From Pseudomonas indica NBRC 103045 (GTDB lineage: Bacteria > Pseudomonadota > Gammaproteobacteria > Pseudomonadales > Pseudomonadaceae), in NCBI RefSeq assembly GCF_002091635.1, contig NZ_BDAC01000029.1, positions 1 through 62,109 of the forward strand: DNA of 62,109 bases, given 5' to 3'. Under the pieces are notes generated by a model, which was given only the letters and a program-made list of their open reading frames with translations, was not told the origin of the DNA and searched no databases. Positions within the stretch are counted from its first letter, which is position 1. Every line of letters begins with the position of its first letter. The position numbers and the translations under genes are program-made. This document shows positions 44,117-52,465 of the stretch, piece after piece.

Positions 44117-44758
44117 ATGAAACTCGCCCTGATCGGTGCCAGCGGCTTCGTCGGATCGGCTCTCCTGCAGGAGGCCCTGGAACGCGGCCACCAAGTCACC
44201 GCCATCGTCCAGCACCCGGAAAAACTGCCCTCCCACCCCAACCTCACCGCCCTCAAGGCCGACGCCTACCAACCCGATGCCGTGGCCACGGCCGTCGCCG
44301 GGCACGACGCGGTGCTCGACGCCTTCAACCCCGGCTGGGGCAAGGAAAACATCCGCGAGCTGTTCCTCCAGGGCACCCGCTCGATCTTCGCCGGGGTCAA
44401 GCAGGCCGGCGTGAAGCGCCTGCTGGTGGTCGGCGGTGCCGGCAGCCTGTATGTCGCACCGGGCGTGCAACTGATCGACACCCCGCACTTCCCGGCCGAA
44501 TGGAAGGAAGGCGCCGAAGGCGCACGCCAAGCCCTGGAGCTGATCCGCGCGGAAACCGGGCTGGACTGGACCTTCGTCTCGCCGCCGGCCCTGCTGGAGC
44601 CGGGCGAACGCACCGGCCGCTTCCGCCTCGGCGGCGACGAGCTGCTGATGAACGGCGATCACCCGGCGAACATCTCGGTCGCCGACCTGGCCGTGGCCAT
44701 CCTCGACGAGATCGAGCAGCCGAAGCACATCCAGAAACGCTTCACCGTCGGTTACTGA
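44117..44758 (+). CDS. NAD(P)-dependent oxidoreductase (NmrA/YwnB-like atypical SDR)
   Basis: A 213-residue Rossmann protein: LALIGASGFVGSALLQEALERGH (GxxGxxG motif, residues 5-12), VGGAGSLYV and WTFVSPPALLEPG. No YxxxK active site, as in NmrA/flavin-reductase-like members. Substrate unknown. It is under a divergent LysR regulator and followed by a small DUF2218 gene 44 bp downstream. Confidence 0.85.
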   Translation: MKLALIGASGFVGSALLQEALERGHQVTAIVQHPEKLPSHPNLTALKADAYQPDAVATAVAGHDAVLDAFNPGWGKENIRELFLQGTRSIFAGVKQAGVKRLLVVGGAGSLYVAPGVQLIDTPHFPAEWKEGAEGARQALELIRAETGLDWTFVSPPALLEPGERTGRFRLGGDELLMNGDHPANISVADLAVAILDEIEQPKHIQKRFTVGY

Positions 44759-44764
44759 TCGAAC

Positions 44765-44788
44765 CGGGCGGCCTGCCCAGGCCGCCCC
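44765..44788. other. Intercistronic palindrome
   Basis: GGGCGGCCTG-CC-CAGGCCGCCC is a perfect 10-bp-arm palindrome between the oxidoreductase and DUF2218 genes. No U-run follows, so it is more likely an mRNA-stability hairpin than a terminator. Confidence 0.45.
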
Positions 44789-44802
44789 AACCAGGAGTTG
44801 CC

Positions 44803-45084
44803 ATGTCCCTCAACGCTACCGCCCATGTCCCCACCGACACCCCCGGCCGCTACATCGGTCGCCTGTGCAAGCACTTCGCCCATAAGCTGCCGGTCAGCCA
44901 TGACGAAACCAGCGGCCGTATCGAATTCGATGGAGGCGTCTGCCTGCTGAAGGCGGAAAACCAGGGCCTCAGCCTGCGCGTGGAAAGCGCTCGGGAAGAA
45001 ACGCTGGAGCGCCTGAAACAAGTGGTCGCCAGCCATTTCGAACGCTTCGCCTGGCAGGAAGCGCTGCAGCTCGATTGGCAGTGA
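44803..45084 (+). CDS. DUF2218-family protein
   Basis: A 93-residue protein with the DUF2218 pattern ATAHVPTDTPGRYIGRLCKHFAHKLPV…GRIEFDGGVCLLKA…SHFERFAWQE. Function unknown; members often lie by siderophore or redox genes. CAGGAG precedes the ATG. Probably co-transcribed with the oxidoreductase. Confidence 0.85.
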   Translation: MSLNATAHVPTDTPGRYIGRLCKHFAHKLPVSHDETSGRIEFDGGVCLLKAENQGLSLRVESAREETLERLKQVVASHFERFAWQEALQLDWQ

Positions 45085-45099
45085 ACCAGCCATCGGCCC

Positions 45100-46281
45100 T
45101 CACGACGGCGGCACCAGCTCGATGTTCTCCGCCAGGGAGTCTTCCATGCGCTGCAATTCCTGGCTGATGGCCTCGTCGCTGTCGGCGTGGGTCCGGGCGA
45201 TTTCGGCGAACTGCAGCGCCACTTCGAGGAAGGCCAGCACCACTTGCGGATCGAAATGGCTGCCACTGGCGGCGCCGATCCGGGTTTCCGCTTCGTCGCT
45301 GCTAAGCGACTGGCGGTACGGATGCCGGCTGGTCAGTTCGTCGTAGTAATCGGCCAGCGCCAGCAGGCGCGCCGACAGCGGAATCTGCTCGCCGCGCAGC
45401 CCCTGGGGATATCCCGAGCCGTCCCAGCGCTCGTGATGGCAGTAGGCGATTTCCTTGGCGTAGGTGAGGAAGCTGGTTTCCGTACCCAGCTTGCGCTCGG
45501 CCCGGTCCAGGGCGTCGCGGCCGGCGCGGGTGTGGCTCTGCATCAGCGCCAGGTCTTCACCCTCCAGGGGAGCCGGGCTGAGCAGCAGGCGGTCCGGGAT
45601 TGCCAGCTTGCCGATGTCGTGCAACTGGGCCGACTTGGCCAGCAGGGCGATGCGCTCGTCGCTCAGCTCATCGCGCAGCCCGGGTACTTGCCGCGCCAGC
45701 GCGCCGGCCAGGGCCTGCATGTACAGCTCGATGCGCACCAGATGCTTGCCGTCGGGGTTGTCGCGGGTGTCGGCGAGGATCGCCATGGATTCGATCAGCG
45801 CATCGTGCAGCGCCTGGATCTCGCGGGTGCGCCGCCGCACCTCCAGTTCCAGGTATTCGCTCTTGTCGCGCAGGTAGTCGGCGGCCGCCTTCAGTTGCAG
45901 TTGGGCACGCACCCGCGCCAGCAGGATCGGCGCGCTGACCGGCTTGGTCAGGTAATCCTGGGCGCCGAGATCGAGGCCGTGCTGCTCGTCGCCCTCCTGG
46001 TTCATGGCGGTGAGGAAGATCACCGGGATCGCCGCGGTGGCGGGGTCGGCCTTGAGCCGGCGACAGACCTCGTAGCCGTCCATGTCCGGCATCATCACAT
46101 CGAGCAGGATCAGGTCCGGCTGCGGACTGGCCGCGGCCAGGTGCAGGGCCTTCTCGCCGCTGCCGGCGACCTTGACCCGGTACCGATCGAGCAACAGCCC
46201 ACTGATCCGGTCGAGGTTGGCCGGTGTGTCGTCGACCACCAGGATCAGCTCCTGGTCGGGTCTGTCGAGCATCGTATCCAT
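45100..46281 (-). CDS. Response regulator with HD-GYP c-di-GMP phosphodiesterase domain
   Basis: A 393-residue protein. Receiver domain at residues 10-125 ([21 protein letters not shown] with the phospho-Asp, LTAM, KPVS), short coiled linker at 130-155, then [16 protein letters not shown] (about 220) and [11 protein letters not shown] (about 282) with the GYP signature complete. It should degrade c-di-GMP in response to phosphorylation. It starts 12 bp after the hybrid kinase gene and is the obvious partner. Confidence 0.93.
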   Translation of the reverse strand: MDTMLDRPDQELILVVDDTPANLDRISGLLLDRYRVKVAGSGEKALHLAAASPQPDLILLDVMMPDMDGYEVCRRLKADPATAAIPVIFLTAMNQEGDEQHGLDLGAQDYLTKPVSAPILLARVRAQLQLKAAADYLRDKSEYLELEVRRRTREIQALHDALIESMAILADTRDNPDGKHLVRIELYMQALAGALARQVPGLRDELSDERIALLAKSAQLHDIGKLAIPDRLLLSPAPLEGEDLALMQSHTRAGRDALDRAERKLGTETSFLTYAKEIAYCHHERWDGSGYPQGLRGEQIPLSARLLALADYYDELTSRHPYRQSLSSDEAETRIGAASGSHFDPQVVLAFLEVALQFAEIARTHADSDEAISQELQRMEDSLAENIELVPPS

Positions 46282-46293
46282 ACGCTCTCCGCG

Positions 46294-49200
46294 TCAAAGA
46301 CTGATGTCCCGTTGCCGTGCCGCCACCCGCAACGCCTCCAGCGCCGTCTCGAAGTCGTAGTCATGCAAGGCTTCGGCGATGGTCGCATAACTCTCATTTA
46401 AGGCGCTGCGCAGGGTTTCGGCCTGCTCGTCGAGCAGTTTTCCGGCGCGCGGATCGTCCGCCGAGCACAATTCCGCCAGGCGGGCGCAGAGACGGGCCAG
46501 GTCCGTTTCCGGTACCACCGTGCCCTGCCCCTCGCCGGCTTCGGCCATACGTGTCTCGATGGCATCGATCAGCACTTCCAGGCGGGTCGCCAATGCATCG
46601 ATGGACGGCTGCAACCCGGCCGGATCGTTCCCCTGCTCCAACGCCGTTTCCAGTTCGACCGCACGCCTACGCAATTCGTCCGCACCGAGGCCGGCGGCCA
46701 GCCCTTTGAAGGTATGTAGCAGGCGCGCCGCCGTCGCCCGGTCTCCCGCGGCCAACGCTCCACGCAGACGGGCGACGAAGGTCTTTTCGCTGGCGGCGAA
46801 GCGGCTCAGTTGGGAGCGATAGAGGTCCTCGCGCCCAGCAACGAGGCGTAGCCCCGCCGCGACATCCACGCCGGGCAGCCCCCAGCTCGGCGCCTTCGGC
46901 ATCGCCGCCGCCGAGGCCGTGGTCTCCTCCTCCGCATTGAGCCAGCGCGACAGCGTTGTCCACAACTCGGCGGGTGAGATCGGCTTGCCGAGGTGATCGT
47001 CCATGCCCGCCTCCAGGCAGCGCTCGCGATCCGCCGGCAAGGCGTTGGCGGTCATGGCGACGATCGGCAGGTCGCGAAAGCGCTCCTGTTCGCGGATCGC
47101 CCGGGCCGCGCCGATGCCATCGAGCACCGGCATCTGCATGTCCATCAGCACCAGGGCGTAATGGCCCTCGTCGTGGAGCTGGAGAAGGTCCAGGGCCACG
47201 GCGCCATTCTCCGCCACATCCACTTGCAGGCCGCTTTCGCTGAGCAGCTCGCGGGCGACCAGTTGGTTCAGCTCGTTGTCTTCCACCAGCAGGACCCGCT
47301 GCCCGGCGAACGATGGCAATGGCGGCGGCACCGGCGGCGGGCGCGAGCTGCGCTGGTCGGCGGCCCCGCTCAGGCAGAGCAGCGCCACCTCGAACAACTG
47401 GGTCGGCGTCAGCGGCTTCGCCAGCACCGCGCTGATGCCCAGCTCGGCCGCGACGGGCGGCTCCTCGCGGCCGAAGGCACTGACCAGCACCACCCGCGGC
47501 GGGGTTCTCAGCCCCAGCGCGGCAATGCGGCGGGCGGTTTCCAGGCCGTCCAGCTCGGCCATCTGCCAGTCCAGCAGCACCAGATCGAACGCCGCGCCCC
47601 TGGCCGCTGCCTCCTGAATCCGCTGGACCGCCAGCGTGCCGGACGCCTCCGTGGCGACGCGAAAGCCCATGCTCTGGAAAATCTCGCCGAGCAGCCGGCG
47701 CGCGCTGCCGTTGTCGTCCACCACCAGCACCCGGCTGCCGCGCACGCTCAGACGCGGCAGCAACGGTTGCGAGGACAGCGCGACACCAAGCGGCAGGCGA
47801 CACCAGAACAGGCTGCCCTCGCCCAACCGGCTCTCCACCCCGACGCTGCCGCCCATCGCCTCCGCCAGCCGCTTGCAGATCGCCAGGCCCAGCCCACTGC
47901 CGCCAAACTGGCGGGTGATGGAGCTGTCGCCCTGCTGGAACGGCTGGAACAAGTGGCGCTGCTGCTCAGGATCGAGCCCGATGCCGGTGTCGCGCACACC
48001 GAGGTAGAGCAGCAGGTCGCGCTCGCCCTGGCGCTCGGCGCGCAGGATCACCTCGATCTCGCCGTGCTCGGTGAACTTGATCGCGTTGTTCACGTAGTTG
48101 ATCAGGATCTGACCGATCCGCAGCGGATCGCCGAGCAGCCGGCCGGGCAGGCGGTCGTCCAGGTTGAACAACAGCTCCAGGCGCTTCGCCGCGAGCTTGG
48201 GACCGACCATGTTGACCAGATCGTCCAGCAGCGACTGCAAGCCGAATTCGATCCGCTCGATGGCCAGCTTGCCGGCCTCGGCGCGGGAAAAGGTCAGGAT
48301 GTCGTCGATCACCCGCAGCAGGTGCTGGCCGGCCTGCTGGATCTTGTTCAGATAATCGCGCTGGCGCGGGTTCGGCGACGTCTGCAAGGCCAGGTGCGCC
48401 ATGCCGATGATGGCGTTGAGCGGCGTGCGGATTTCATGGCTCATGTTGGCGAGGAAGTCCGACTTCAGCCGGGCGGCCTCCTCCGCCAATGCCTTGGCCC
48501 GGGCCAGCGCCTGCTCGGTCTGCTTGCGCGCGGTGACGTCGTGGCTGACCGAGACGCTGCCGAGCAGCTCGCCGGACTCATCGTGGAACGCGGCGCGCTG
48601 GGTATCCAGCAGCACGCGGCGACCGTCCGGGTACTGCGCCCAGCTCTCGTCGGCCTCTGCCGTACCGCTGGCCCAGGCCGCGCCGTCGCCCAGTTCCTGG
48701 TCGCGACGGCCGAGCAGCGCCTCCAGCGGACGGCCGATCAGGGTCACGTAGGCCTGGTTGGCGCCCAGGTAGCGACCATCGGCGTCCTTGTAGCAGATCG
48801 GGTCGGGAATCGCGTTGACCAGCGCCAGCAGTACGCTGCGCTGCCGCCGGGCTTCCGCCTCGGCGCGTTGGCGCTCGCGGATCTGCACGCGCAGCCGGCG
48901 GTTCCAGTACAGCATGCTGGCGATCAGCAATAGCAGGCCGCCGGCGAACGGCCAGGCCACTTCCAGCGCCTTGCGCCAGTTGAACTCGGTGAGCGGCGGC
49001 AGCCAGCGGTCGCGGATCGCCTGGCGCTCCTGCTCGCCGAGCGTCGCCAGGGCGCGGTCGATCAGTTCGACCAGCTCCGGCCAGTCCCGGCGCACGGCGA
49101 AGTGCAGGTCGCCGGTCTGGATGCCGGTCTCGCCGCGCAGTTCGAGGTTGGTGAGGTTGTGCTGGCGAATCAGGTAGCTCGCCACGGTCATGTTGCCGAC

Positions 49201-49770
49201 ATAGGCATCGGCCTTGCCGGACGACACCAGGCGCAGCGCCTGTTCGGTGTCGGCCGTCTCGACGAACGTAACGCCGGACACCTGTTCGTCGACCATCTGG
49301 CGCAGGACGAAACCGCGCTCGACGGCTACCCGTTTGCCGGCCAGGTCCTTGAGCGACTGCACGGGGGAATCCTGGCGCACGAAGATCAGGTTGCGGCTGC
49401 TGAGGTACGCATCGCTGAACAGCAGGCGCCTCTCCCGCTCGGGGCTGTAGGCCACCGACGGCAGCAGATCGACGCGGCCGCTGGCCAGGGCCTCCAGGGC
49501 TTCGTCCCAGCCGTCCACCAGGACCAGGTTGAAGTGCACGCCGATCCGCCGGCCCAGGGCCGCCAGGTAATCCGCGCTGATGCCGCCGTGCTGGCCCTGC
49601 TCATCGACGATATCGAACGGCGGCCAGCCCCCTCGGCTCATGCCCACCCGCACCACCGGATGCGCATCGACCCAGGCCTGTTCTTCGGCCGTCAGGTCCA
49701 TCCGCTCGGCGGCGGACACGGAGAAGCACAGCCAGACCAGGCCAATCGTCAGCCATCCGCGAAATTCCAT
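46294..49770 (-). CDS. BvgS-like hybrid sensor histidine kinase
   Basis: A 1,158-residue protein. Signal peptide, one periplasmic solute-binding domain (about 30-262, VRVGMSRGGWPPFDI), one membrane helix (about 272-292), PAS (about 315-430, ICYKDADGRYLG), HisKA with ANMSHEIRTPLN, HATPase with NAIKFT and GLGLAICK, receiver 1 (LVVDDN…LLDWQM), receiver 2 (LLVEDNELN…LMDMQMPVLDG) and a C-terminal Hpt with LLHTFKGLAAGLG. This is a full phosphorelay sensing a periplasmic ligand and probably feeding the HD-GYP regulator. GAGG precedes ATG at 49770. Confidence 0.93.
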   Translation of the reverse strand: MEFRGWLTIGLVWLCFSVSAAERMDLTAEEQAWVDAHPVVRVGMSRGGWPPFDIVDEQGQHGGISADYLAALGRRIGVHFNLVLVDGWDEALEALASGRVDLLPSVAYSPERERRLLFSDAYLSSRNLIFVRQDSPVQSLKDLAGKRVAVERGFVLRQMVDEQVSGVTFVETADTEQALRLVSSGKADAYVGNMTVASYLIRQHNLTNLELRGETGIQTGDLHFAVRRDWPELVELIDRALATLGEQERQAIRDRWLPPLTEFNWRKALEVAWPFAGGLLLLIASMLYWNRRLRVQIRERQRAEAEARRQRSVLLALVNAIPDPICYKDADGRYLGANQAYVTLIGRPLEALLGRRDQELGDGAAWASGTAEADESWAQYPDGRRVLLDTQRAAFHDESGELLGSVSVSHDVTARKQTEQALARAKALAEEAARLKSDFLANMSHEIRTPLNAIIGMAHLALQTSPNPRQRDYLNKIQQAGQHLLRVIDDILTFSRAEAGKLAIERIEFGLQSLLDDLVNMVGPKLAAKRLELLFNLDDRLPGRLLGDPLRIGQILINYVNNAIKFTEHGEIEVILRAERQGERDLLLYLGVRDTGIGLDPEQQRHLFQPFQQGDSSITRQFGGSGLGLAICKRLAEAMGGSVGVESRLGEGSLFWCRLPLGVALSSQPLLPRLSVRGSRVLVVDDNGSARRLLGEIFQSMGFRVATEASGTLAVQRIQEAAARGAAFDLVLLDWQMAELDGLETARRIAALGLRTPPRVVLVSAFGREEPPVAAELGISAVLAKPLTPTQLFEVALLCLSGAADQRSSRPPPVPPPLPSFAGQRVLLVEDNELNQLVARELLSESGLQVDVAENGAVALDLLQLHDEGHYALVLMDMQMPVLDGIGAARAIREQERFRDLPIVAMTANALPADRERCLEAGMDDHLGKPISPAELWTTLSRWLNAEEETTASAAAMPKAPSWGLPGVDVAAGLRLVAGREDLYRSQLSRFAASEKTFVARLRGALAAGDRATAARLLHTFKGLAAGLGADELRRRAVELETALEQGNDPAGLQPSIDALATRLEVLIDAIETRMAEAGEGQGTVVPETDLARLCARLAELCSADDPRAGKLLDEQAETLRSALNESYATIAEALHDYDFETALEALRVAARQRDISL

Positions 49771-49914
49771 GGAGCGTCCTCTTCTTCCTTTCGCCACGCC
49801 GCCGCTTCCCTCAGCTTAGTCAACGCACCCGGGGAACCGTCACTTTGAAAGCGCGATCCGGATTGGCAGCGATCGCCCTCCGGCCGACAATGACGGCAAG
49901 CCCTGGAGACCACC

Positions 49915-50979
49915 ATGCTCGATCCCGAACTCTGCTGGCAAGCCGTCTGCGCTCGCGATGCCTCACGCGACGGTCAGTTCGTCACCGCCGTTCGCAGCAC
50001 CGGCATCTACTGCCGGCCAAGCTGCCCGGCGCGGCGTCCGCGGCGTCCGCGGCGGGACAACATCGAGTTCCACCCCTCTGCCGAATCCGCCGAGTCCGCC
50101 GGCTTTCGCCCGTGCCGACGCTGCTCGCCGAAAGGCGCGAGCCCGGCCGAACAGATGGATGCCCTGGTCGCCGCCGCCTGCCGTCTGCTGGAACAGACGT
50201 CAACGCCGCTCACCCTGGCACAACTGGCGGCGCGAATCGGCCTGTCACCGTCGCATCTGGCGCGCGCCTTCAAGGCGCGTACCGGCCTGACCCCGAAGGC
50301 TTGGGCCGACGCCCGCCGCCGTGCCCGTCTGGAAGCGGAGCTGCCGCAGGCGCCCTCGGTACTCGCCGCAGCGCTGGAGGCCGGTTACTCCGGTACCCGC
50401 GCCCTCTATGAACGCCCCGGCGCCCTGAGCCCGGCCCAGCAGCGCCGCCAGGGTGCCGGCGAAGCCCTGCGCTACGCCATCGCCCCCTGCCCGCTCGGCC
50501 TGCTGCTCCTGGCCGCCAGCGAGAAAGGCGTCTGCGCCCTGCTGTTCGGCGATGACGAAGCCTCGCTGGAGGACGATCTGCGCCACCGCTTCGCCGCCGC
50601 CCGGCTGCAGCGCGACGATGCCGGGCTCGGCGATTGGCTGAACTCGGTCGTTGCCCAACTAGAAGAGCCGGAACGCGCCGCCCGCCTCCCGCTGGACCTG
50701 CGCGGCACCGCCTTCCAGCAGCGCGTCTGGCGTGCCTTGACCCAGATTCCGAGCGGCGAGACCCGCCGTTACGGCGAACTGGCCGCCAGCCTCGGCACCC
50801 ACGCCCGCGCCATCGCCCGCGCCTGCGCCAGCAACCCGGTCGGCCTGCTGGTGCCTTGCCACCGGGTGGTCGGCGGCGACGGCGCACGCCTCGGCTACCG
50901 CTGGGGCGCGCAGCGCAAGGCGGCCCTCCTCGACGGCGAACGGGCCGTCCTGCACGAGCCGGAACCGGAAGCGGGCTGA
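49915..50979 (+). CDS. ada: Bifunctional Ada: methylphosphotriester/O6-methylguanine repair and activator
   Basis: A 354-residue protein. The N-terminal zinc domain has four Cys (Cys33, Cys37, Cys67, Cys70), one of which accepts methyl groups from phosphotriesters. An AraC-type HTH follows at about 85-175, and the O6-alkylguanine transferase domain ends with VPCHRVVG (acceptor Cys about 317). It repairs alkylated DNA and turns on its own regulon. No alkB neighbour. The Arg/Pro-rich stretch ARRPRRPRRDN in the zinc domain looks slightly expanded. Confidence 0.93.
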   Translation: MLDPELCWQAVCARDASRDGQFVTAVRSTGIYCRPSCPARRPRRPRRDNIEFHPSAESAESAGFRPCRRCSPKGASPAEQMDALVAAACRLLEQTSTPLTLAQLAARIGLSPSHLARAFKARTGLTPKAWADARRRARLEAELPQAPSVLAAALEAGYSGTRALYERPGALSPAQQRRQGAGEALRYAIAPCPLGLLLLAASEKGVCALLFGDDEASLEDDLRHRFAAARLQRDDAGLGDWLNSVVAQLEEPERAARLPLDLRGTAFQQRVWRALTQIPSGETRRYGELAASLGTHARAIARACASNPVGLLVPCHRVVGGDGARLGYRWGAQRKAALLDGERAVLHEPEPEAG

Positions 50980-51036
50980 CACGGGAAATTCCCGGCGGCC
51001 CGGTGGTCCCAATCATAGGAACCCCGGAGACCGCCC

Positions 51037-51276
51037 ATGCACGAACTCAAACGCTACCGGATCGACTACCGGCTGAACGGCCAGCTGGCCTCGCTGATCC
51101 TCGACGAATTCCACGAACCCACCCTCGACCAGGTCCGCCTGCGCCTCCTGCACGAACACACCCGCGAGCCGCGCGTGGTGGAAGACGCGCCCTGGGAGCA
51201 GAACTGCCGTCCCAGCCTGGAAAGCCGAGCCGATGAAGTCGGGCTCAGCGATATCCGCATCCAGCCGTTGACCTGA
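51037..51276 (+). CDS. Small hypothetical protein
   Basis: A 79-residue acidic protein (MHELKRYRIDYRLNGQLASLILDEF…) with a beta-alpha-like pattern and a single Cys. No family recognised. GGAG lies upstream of the ATG and codon use looks genuine. It ends 11 bp before the Hrp box of the next operon and has its own upstream gap after ada. Confidence 0.65.
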   Translation: MHELKRYRIDYRLNGQLASLILDEFHEPTLDQVRLRLLHEHTREPRVVEDAPWEQNCRPSLESRADEVGLSDIRIQPLT

Positions 51277-51287
51277 ACACTTCGCCC

Positions 51288-51315
51288 GGAACTCTTTCGC
51301 TGTCGACGCCACACA
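51288..51315 (+). promoter_or_regulatory. Hrp box (HrpL promoter) of the chaperone/effector operon
   Basis: GGAACT (51288-51293), 15 bp, CCACACA (51309-51315) fits GGAACC/T-N15-16-CCACNNA. It ends 37 bp before the chaperone start, typical spacing, and has the same GGAACT-N15 form as the effector box at 17289-17316. Confidence 0.85.
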
Positions 51316-51352
51316 GCAGCCGTAATGTCGGAAACGAAAGCAGGGAGCGGCC

Positions 51353-51835
51353 ATGCAGCCGATCAAGGCGAAAGAACAACTGGACCAGTGGCTGCGTCGA
51401 CGCGGCATCACCGTCGCCATGGAGACGAAGAACGACCGTCACTTCGTTTGCACGGCCGAAGGCGAGGAGTGCCTGCTCTGGCTGCCCGAGATGGACACCA
51501 CGCTGTTCATCTTCACCCTGGTGGACCGCCTGACCATGCCCAAGGACAACGACCTGCTCACGCTGTCGATGGCGCTCAATCTCGAACCGACCCGCACCGG
51601 CGGCGCCTCACTCGGCTACAACCCGGAATCGAAACAGCTCATGCTGCGCAGCGTTCACGACATGACGGGACTCGACGACGTCGCGCTCGACCGCATCCTG
51701 GAGCAGATGTCCAAACTGGCCGGCGCCCTGCGCCTGTATCTCGACGCCTTCCGCAACCAGCGCTCCGGTACCCGCCATACCGCCAAGGGTCCGCTGCTCA
51801 CCCCCGGCTTCCACTCCCCCCGTCTGTTCACCTGA
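51353..51835 (+). CDS. CesT-family type III secretion chaperone
   Basis: A 160-residue acidic protein with the class I chaperone layout: N-terminal helix (IKAKEQLDQWLRRRG), central beta strands (FVCTAEGEECLLWLPEM, TLFIFTLVD), the family's ASLGYNPESKQLMLRS hairpin and an amphipathic C-terminal helix (LDRILEQMSKLAGALRLYL). Such proteins dimerise and hold effectors secretion-ready in the cytosol. The Hrp box directly upstream places it in the HrpL regulon. The gene 10 bp downstream encodes the probable client. The C-terminal 25 residues extend beyond the usual 130-140. Confidence 0.8.
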   Translation: MQPIKAKEQLDQWLRRRGITVAMETKNDRHFVCTAEGEECLLWLPEMDTTLFIFTLVDRLTMPKDNDLLTLSMALNLEPTRTGGASLGYNPESKQLMLRSVHDMTGLDDVALDRILEQMSKLAGALRLYLDAFRNQRSGTRHTAKGPLLTPGFHSPRLFT

Positions 51836-51845
51836 GAGGCCCCGC

Positions 51846-52160
51846 ATGGCAACGTCGCCCATCGGCCCGACCCATAGCGCTGGGATATCTTCCTCTCACG
51901 AGGGTGCTTCGAGTTCCTCGCTGCGACCCGGCTCACCGGAAGCCTTCACCCACTTCCGTCCTCATGCCGAGGGCCCGATGGTGCGACTGGACGGCGCTGA
52001 GGATATTTTCTTCGATGCACGCTCCTCGTTTTCCTCGGTCGACCCCAGTGATTTGCCCACTCCCGAAGAGGCGGAAGCGCAGCACCGCTCGCTGCGCACC
52101 CTGCTGCCGGATTTGATGGGGTCTCTTGCGTTGCTGCGCGACAAGCCCTCGTCGCCCTGA
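51846..52160 (+). CDS. Small Ser-rich candidate type III effector (or truncated effector)
   Basis: A 104-residue protein with a strong type III N-terminal signature: no acidic residue in the first 18, 10 Ser in the first 50 residues, and Ile at 6. The rest (FDARSSFSSVDPSDLPTPEEAEAQHRSLRTLLPDLM) has one short amphipathic helix, possibly the chaperone-binding stretch. No catalytic domain is visible. GAGAGG 7 nt before the ATG and the 10-bp gap to the chaperone indicate one operon. Chaperoned effectors are normally larger, so it may be the N-terminal remnant of a longer protein or a helper; no family is recognised. Confidence 0.7.
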   Translation: MATSPIGPTHSAGISSSHEGASSSSLRPGSPEAFTHFRPHAEGPMVRLDGAEDIFFDARSSFSSVDPSDLPTPEEAEAQHRSLRTLLPDLMGSLALLRDKPSSP

Positions 52161-52202
52161 TGATGGCAAGAAGAGCCTTCCTTCCAAGCGGCGCCTCTTA
52201 CT

Positions 52203-52230
52203 GTAGGAGCGAATTCATTCGCGAAAAGGA
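52203..52230. repeat. REP-like fragment
   Basis: GTAGGAGCGAATTCATTCGCG joins the type 1 start (GTAGGAGCGA) to the type 2 core (GAATTCATTCGC), as also at 54868. It lies in the 305-bp gap after the candidate effector; the rest of the gap holds the terminator at 52263-52289 and nothing else I can support. Confidence 0.6.
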
Positions 52231-52262
52231 ATAACTGCTGAACGGCGGGCTGAATGCCGCGC

Positions 52263-52289
52263 AAAAAAAAGCGCAGCTCGTGGCTGCGC
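52263..52289 (-). terminator. Strong orphan terminator on the minus strand
   Basis: On the minus strand GCGCAGC-CACGA-GCTGCGC is followed by eight consecutive T (52270-52263). It is a textbook intrinsic terminator, yet no minus-strand gene lies to its right before the plus-strand PhyH gene. It therefore suggests a small RNA transcribed leftward from within about 52290-52465; that stretch includes a CCTCC pyrimidine motif. Confidence 0.7.
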
Positions 52290-52465
52290 CGGGTGCTCCG
52301 CCCATGCGGAGCCAAAGAAGCAGGAGGTTGGAACATCGCTTGTGGCAACGTTCCGGATGCGCCGATGGAAGCAGCGCGTGAATCGGGGCGCGATGCTACG
52401 GGTCGAACCTTTCACCAAGCTGTCGATCCGCCCCCATACTGCTGAAAGCCCCCGACGAGCCCGCC

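Noticed and set aside
46993-48933. 646-codon plus-strand frame
   Set aside because: Antisense shadow of the hybrid kinase; low-complexity Gln/Arg/His composition typical of high-GC reverse frames.
51019-51046. GGAACC before the small gene at 51037 as an Hrp box
   Set aside because: The -10-like CCACNNA is absent at the required spacing and the gene start lies within the window of the match.
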